NCBI GenBank assembly: GCA_903871975.1
Contig: CAIQIY010000462.1
Location: forward strand, 1-9,420
Direction: 5' to 3'
DNA from: an uncultured Chloroflexota bacterium
GTDB lineage: Bacteria > Chloroflexota > Chloroflexia > Chloroflexales > Roseiflexaceae
DNA length: 9,420 nucleotides
Shown: in pieces, positions 7,120 through 9,420 of the stretch
Layout: every line of letters begins with the position of its first letter
How positions within the stretch are numbered: position 1 is the stretch's first letter
Program-made: the position numbers and the translations under genes
The notes under the pieces: model-generated
Seen by the model: the letters and a program-made list of their open reading frames with translations, nothing else
What the model was told of the DNA's origin: nothing
Databases searched by the model: none

Positions 7120-8073
7120 TCACGGATCATCCGGCGGCGGCGCGGTACTGGCGGCCAACCGACGCGCCAGCCGTGCTGCCAGCGTCGGTGGGCTGGCATC
7201 GTTGCTGGTGGGTGGCGCAACAGCGCGCGACGCGGCAACGATCGGCGGCGGCACGCCATCGGGTGCAGCCGATGTGGTTGCGGGACGCCCCTCGGGCTCG
7301 CGGGCGAGGCGTGCCTGGATCGAGGCGAGCAGCCCCAGCAGGTGCGACCATGATTGGGCTTCGTGCGCGGCGGCCGCTGTGCTGGTGGTGCGTGCCTCGT
7401 GCAGCTGGGCCACGACGGCGGCGAGCTGATGGTCGAGCTGATCGAAGCGTGCCGCGCTGCTGCCGTGCGTGTTGCTCAGCAGGTCGTCGATGTGCGCGAC
7501 GGTCACGCCGAGCTGACGCTCGAGCCGGTCGCTGCGATCGCCGCTGAACGCCAGCGATGCGCCGATCAGATCGCGTACCTGGGCGTGGGCGGCGTCGAGA
7601 TGCTGCTCGAGGTGCTGCAGGCGCTCGTCGTTGTTCGCGAGTGAAGCGTCGAGGAGCTCGCGCACCTGTGGCCCGACGGCACTGATCTGTTGCTCGATCT
7701 GGGCGAGCTGCTCGCGGCTCGCCACCGCCGGTGCACGCAACGCGGCACGGAGCTGCTCCTGCGCGTCGTGCATGTGCTGCTCGAGCATGCTCAGGCGCTC
7801 TTCGCTGAGCCGATCGTACTCGTGCGCGACGTTCATCACCGTCGCCAGTGCATCGATGCGCTCACGCAGCACATCGACTGCGGTGGCGATCGCTGCCTGA
7901 CGCTCGTGGGTGGTACGGTGCTCGGCGATGATGCGCTCGATGCCTTCGCGCAGGTGTTTCGTCTCGTAGCTCAGCCGGCTGCCGTGCAGCCGAAACTGGT
8001 GCGGCACGAACCACAGGACAAACGTCATCAACACCAGGATGGTCAGGCCGAGGGCGATGGAGAGTGCAGTCAT
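7120..8073 (-). CDS. membrane-anchored coiled-coil protein with five 29-residue repeats
   Basis: I do not recognise a named family. The 317-residue protein begins with one hydrophobic helix (residues 4-24, Ala/Leu/Ile/Val-rich) after only three residues. This is probably an N-terminal membrane anchor, with the rest either cytoplasmic or periplasmic. Residues 35-~250 are Glu/Gln/Arg/Leu-rich and lack Pro and Gly except at repeat ends, so a long helical coiled coil is expected. Residues 92-236 are five tandem copies of a 29-residue unit. The last ~58 residues are Pro/Ala/Thr-rich and disordered-looking, ending APPPDDP. I chose the ATG at 8073 over longer in-frame starts because GGAGG precedes it and the upstream extension runs back into dnaE2. 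The layout (short N-terminal anchor, then coiled coil) recalls the N-terminal half of RmuC-type proteins, but the nuclease domain is absent, so this is only a resemblance. A structural, scaffold or partner-binding role is possible. It follows dnaE2 by 58 bases and likely has its own promoter. Confidence 0.8.
   Translation of the reverse strand: MTALSIALGLTILVLMTFVLWFVPHQFRLHGSRLSYETKHLREGIERIIAEHRTTHERQAAIATAVDVLRERIDALATVMNVAHEYDRLSEERLSMLEQHMHDAQEQLRAALRAPAVASREQLAQIEQQISAVGPQVRELLDASLANNDERLQHLEQHLDAAHAQVRDLIGASLAFSGDRSDRLERQLGVTVAHIDDLLSNTHGSSAARFDQLDHQLAAVVAQLHEARTTSTAAAAHEAQSWSHLLGLLASIQARLAREPEGRPATTSAAPDGVPPPIVAASRAVAPPTSNDASPPTLAARLARRLAASTAPPPDDP
7366..7800 (-). repeat. five tandem 29-codon repeats inside the coiled-coil gene
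   Basis: The repeats cover residues 92-236 of the protein. A hydrophobic residue recurs exactly every 29 positions: L97, I126, L155, L184, L213. Each is followed by an acidic residue: E98, E127, E156, E185, D214. A second column shows the same spacing: L108, V137, V166, I195, L224. The approximate consensus is [E/R]-[R/x]-L-x-x-L-E-Q-x-(7)-x-Q-V-R-x-L-L-x-A-S-L-A. Copies 2 and 3 are the most alike; copies 4 and 5 have diverged. A 29-residue unit fits about eight helical turns, or a heptad-plus-two-hendecads pattern. Confidence 0.75.
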
Positions 8074-8077
8074 GTGG

Positions 8078-8082
8078 CCTCC
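8078..8082 (-). promoter_or_regulatory. ribosome binding site deciding the coiled-coil gene start
   Basis: GGAGG on the minus strand lies four bases before the ATG at 8073. This supports a start directly before the membrane helix rather than the longer frame that begins inside dnaE2. Confidence 0.6.
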
Positions 8083-8104
8083 ATGCGTGATGCTCGCGCC
8101 AATC

Positions 8105-8135
8105 ATTATACCCGGGCTGGTGCCGGGGGTGTCAG
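8105..8135 (-). promoter_or_regulatory. candidate promoter of the coiled-coil gene
   Basis: On the minus strand a perfect TATAAT (8110-8105) stands in very GC-rich DNA. CTGACA, a near -35 match, lies 19 bases upstream at 8135-8130 and overlaps the dnaE2 stop codon. The spacing is a little long. The spacer contains a five-base GC stem, CCCGG/CCGGG (8111-8115 and 8123-8127). Transcription would start near 8098, leaving a leader of about 25 bases that carries the ribosome-binding site. Confidence 0.5.
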
Positions 8136-9420
8136 CGGTGAATCTGCTGTGCGAGCAACGTGACCGCCGACTGCTCACGCTGCACGGTGCCGCTGACCAG
8201 CAGCAGCGTGGCGCCGGCCAGTCGCTCGCGCAGCCCATGGGCCAGCGCGGGGTAGACGATCACATTGACCATGCCAAACTCGTCTTCGAGGGTCAAAAAC
8301 TGCACACCACGGGCGGTAGGTGGTGCCTGATGGACGACGAGCGTGCCGACGAGCCGCACCTGCTCCCCAGTGCGGCGGTGGGGCAACTCGGCGCTGCTGC
8401 ACAGCCCGCGTGCCGTCAGCAACGCACGCTGCCGCGCAAGCGGATGTGCGTCCACGCTGACGCCACTCGCGGACATCTGCCAGCGATACAACTCGGCAGC
8501 GTCCGGCTCGTCCAGCTCTGGCATGATGGATGGCAGCGACAGCTCGAGCGCGCCCTCGTCGTACGACAGCGTGCCGAGCTGCCAGAGCAGTCGGCGCCGT
8601 CGCGGCTCGCGATGGTCGAACGCGCCGGCGCGGATCAGTTCGGCGATCACCTGGCGGGGGAGTCGGCTGCGGCGGCAGCAATCCGCAAGATCGGCAAATG
8701 GCCGCGCTGCCACGAGCCGCGCAGCCCCATCGCGCCCCAGGCCAATCACATGATTCAGCCCGAGGCGTACCACGCCATGCTCGAGCGTCGAGCACTCAGC
8801 ACTGCGATCGATGTCGATCGGTGCAACGGCGACGCCACGCCGTTGGGCGTCGCGCACCAGGACATCGGGCGGCCAGAAGCCCATGGGTTGGTGGTTGAGC
8901 AGCGCAGTGAGGAACGCTGCCGGATGGTGGCGGCGCAACCAGGCAGATTGATACACGATGACGGCGAATGCGGCGGCATGGCTGCGCGGAAAGGCATAGC
9001 CACCGAACGCCTCGAGCTGGCGGAAGACCTCGGCGGCGATTGGCTCGGCGACACCCAACGACGCCGCGCCTGCGATGAACTGCTCGCGCAACGCTGCTCG
9101 AGCTGCCGCCGACCCCTTGCCGAGCGTGCGTCGCAAGCGTTCGCCAGCGCCAGCACTGAAGCCGGCCAGATCGCGTGCGACGGTGATCACCTGTTCCTGG
9201 AACACGATCACGCCGAGCGTCTCGCGCAGTGCTGCCTCGAGACGCCGATGGGCGACGCGCACTGGCTCACGGCCAGCACGACGACGCAGGTATGGCTGAA
9301 CCATGTGCCCTTGCAGCGGGCCGGGGCGGATCAGCGAGATGGCGATGATGATGTCGGCGAACGTCCGCGGCAGAAGGTGCGGCAGCAGTTGCGCCTGAGC
9401 ACGCGACTCGACCTGGAATA
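8132..9420 (-). CDS. dnaE2: error-prone DNA polymerase DnaE2, C-terminal part (cut by window end)
   Basis: The frame runs from the window edge to TGA at 8134-8132 and gives 428 residues, about 40% of a family C polymerase alpha-like subunit (full DnaE2 is about 1000-1100). DnaE2 carries out damage-tolerant, mutagenic synthesis, in many bacteria together with ImuA and ImuB. Visible from the cut end: FQVESRAQ and IRPGPLQGHMVQPYLRRR (30-47); the FQEQV/FSAGAGERLRRTLGKG block (73-102); FGGYAFPRSHAAAFAVIVYQSAW (138-160, read in parts); HHPAAFLTALLNHQPMGFW (164-182), the wording typical of DnaE2 rather than DnaE1; a helix-hairpin-helix-like ADCCRRSRLPRQVIAELIRAGAFD; ASGVSVDAHPL (317-327); and a C-terminal OB fold with GVQFLTLEDEFGMVNVIVYP (371-390). 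The polymerase active site and PHP domain lie outside the window. The protein ends soon after the OB fold, without the usual RSRDFH-like tail, so it is slightly short. No imuA or imuB is visible in this window. Confidence 0.9.
   Translation of the reverse strand, partial: FQVESRAQAQLLPHLLPRTFADIIIAISLIRPGPLQGHMVQPYLRRRAGREPVRVAHRRLEAALRETLGVIVFQEQVITVARDLAGFSAGAGERLRRTLGKGSAAARAALREQFIAGAASLGVAEPIAAEVFRQLEAFGGYAFPRSHAAAFAVIVYQSAWLRRHHPAAFLTALLNHQPMGFWPPDVLVRDAQRRGVAVAPIDIDRSAECSTLEHGVVRLGLNHVIGLGRDGAARLVAARPFADLADCCRRSRLPRQVIAELIRAGAFDHREPRRRRLLWQLGTLSYDEGALELSLPSIMPELDEPDAAELYRWQMSASGVSVDAHPLARQRALLTARGLCSSAELPHRRTGEQVRLVGTLVVHQAPPTARGVQFLTLEDEFGMVNVIVYPALAHGLRERLAGATLLLVSGTVQREQSAVTLLAQQIHR

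Overview
The window is GC-rich (about 65-68% in most lines I counted by hand), densely packed bacterial chromosome. The bacterial leucyl-tRNA synthetase, the error-prone DNA polymerase DnaE2 and the paired ABC exporter half-transporters are ordinary chromosomal genes. There is no integrase, transposase, CRISPR array, rRNA or tRNA. A filamentous or phototrophic Chloroflexota-type bacterium is my best guess. It rests mainly on the variant of the small SpoIIE-type phosphatase domain (a GQGSG-R-AK core and an RNNPAP segment), and it is an inference without any database search.

Layout. Positions 1-~120: a short stretch that does not read as ABC transporter; its codon usage fits coding on the minus strand better. 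Positions ~120-3107 (+): two ABC exporter half-transporters in tandem, 39 bases apart, together forming a heterodimeric exporter. The first is cut at its N-terminus. Positions 3108-3458: a gene-free gap of about 350 bases between convergent genes. Positions 3459-6926 (-): leuS followed 24 bases downstream by a SpoIIE/PP2C-like domain gene, probably one transcript from an extended -10 promoter near 6996-7004. Positions 7120-8073 (-): a membrane-anchored coiled-coil protein with five tandem 29-residue repeats, apparently with its own TATAAT promoter. Positions 8132-9420 (-): the C-terminal part of DnaE2, cut by the window end.

How the genes fit together. The two ABC genes carry complementary defects. 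The first subunit lacks the catalytic glutamate and the switch histidine, and the second has a weakened signature motif. The dimer should therefore have one degenerate and one canonical ATP site. The SpoIIE-like protein shares a transcript with leuS but keeps few of the usual metal-binding aspartates. The coiled-coil gene lies directly behind dnaE2.

I see no complete, clearly new multi-gene system here. The points most worth following up are the 29-residue repeat protein, the substituted phosphatase next to leuS, the sharp AT-rich patch spanning the junction of the two ABC genes, and the break in ABC homology near position 120.
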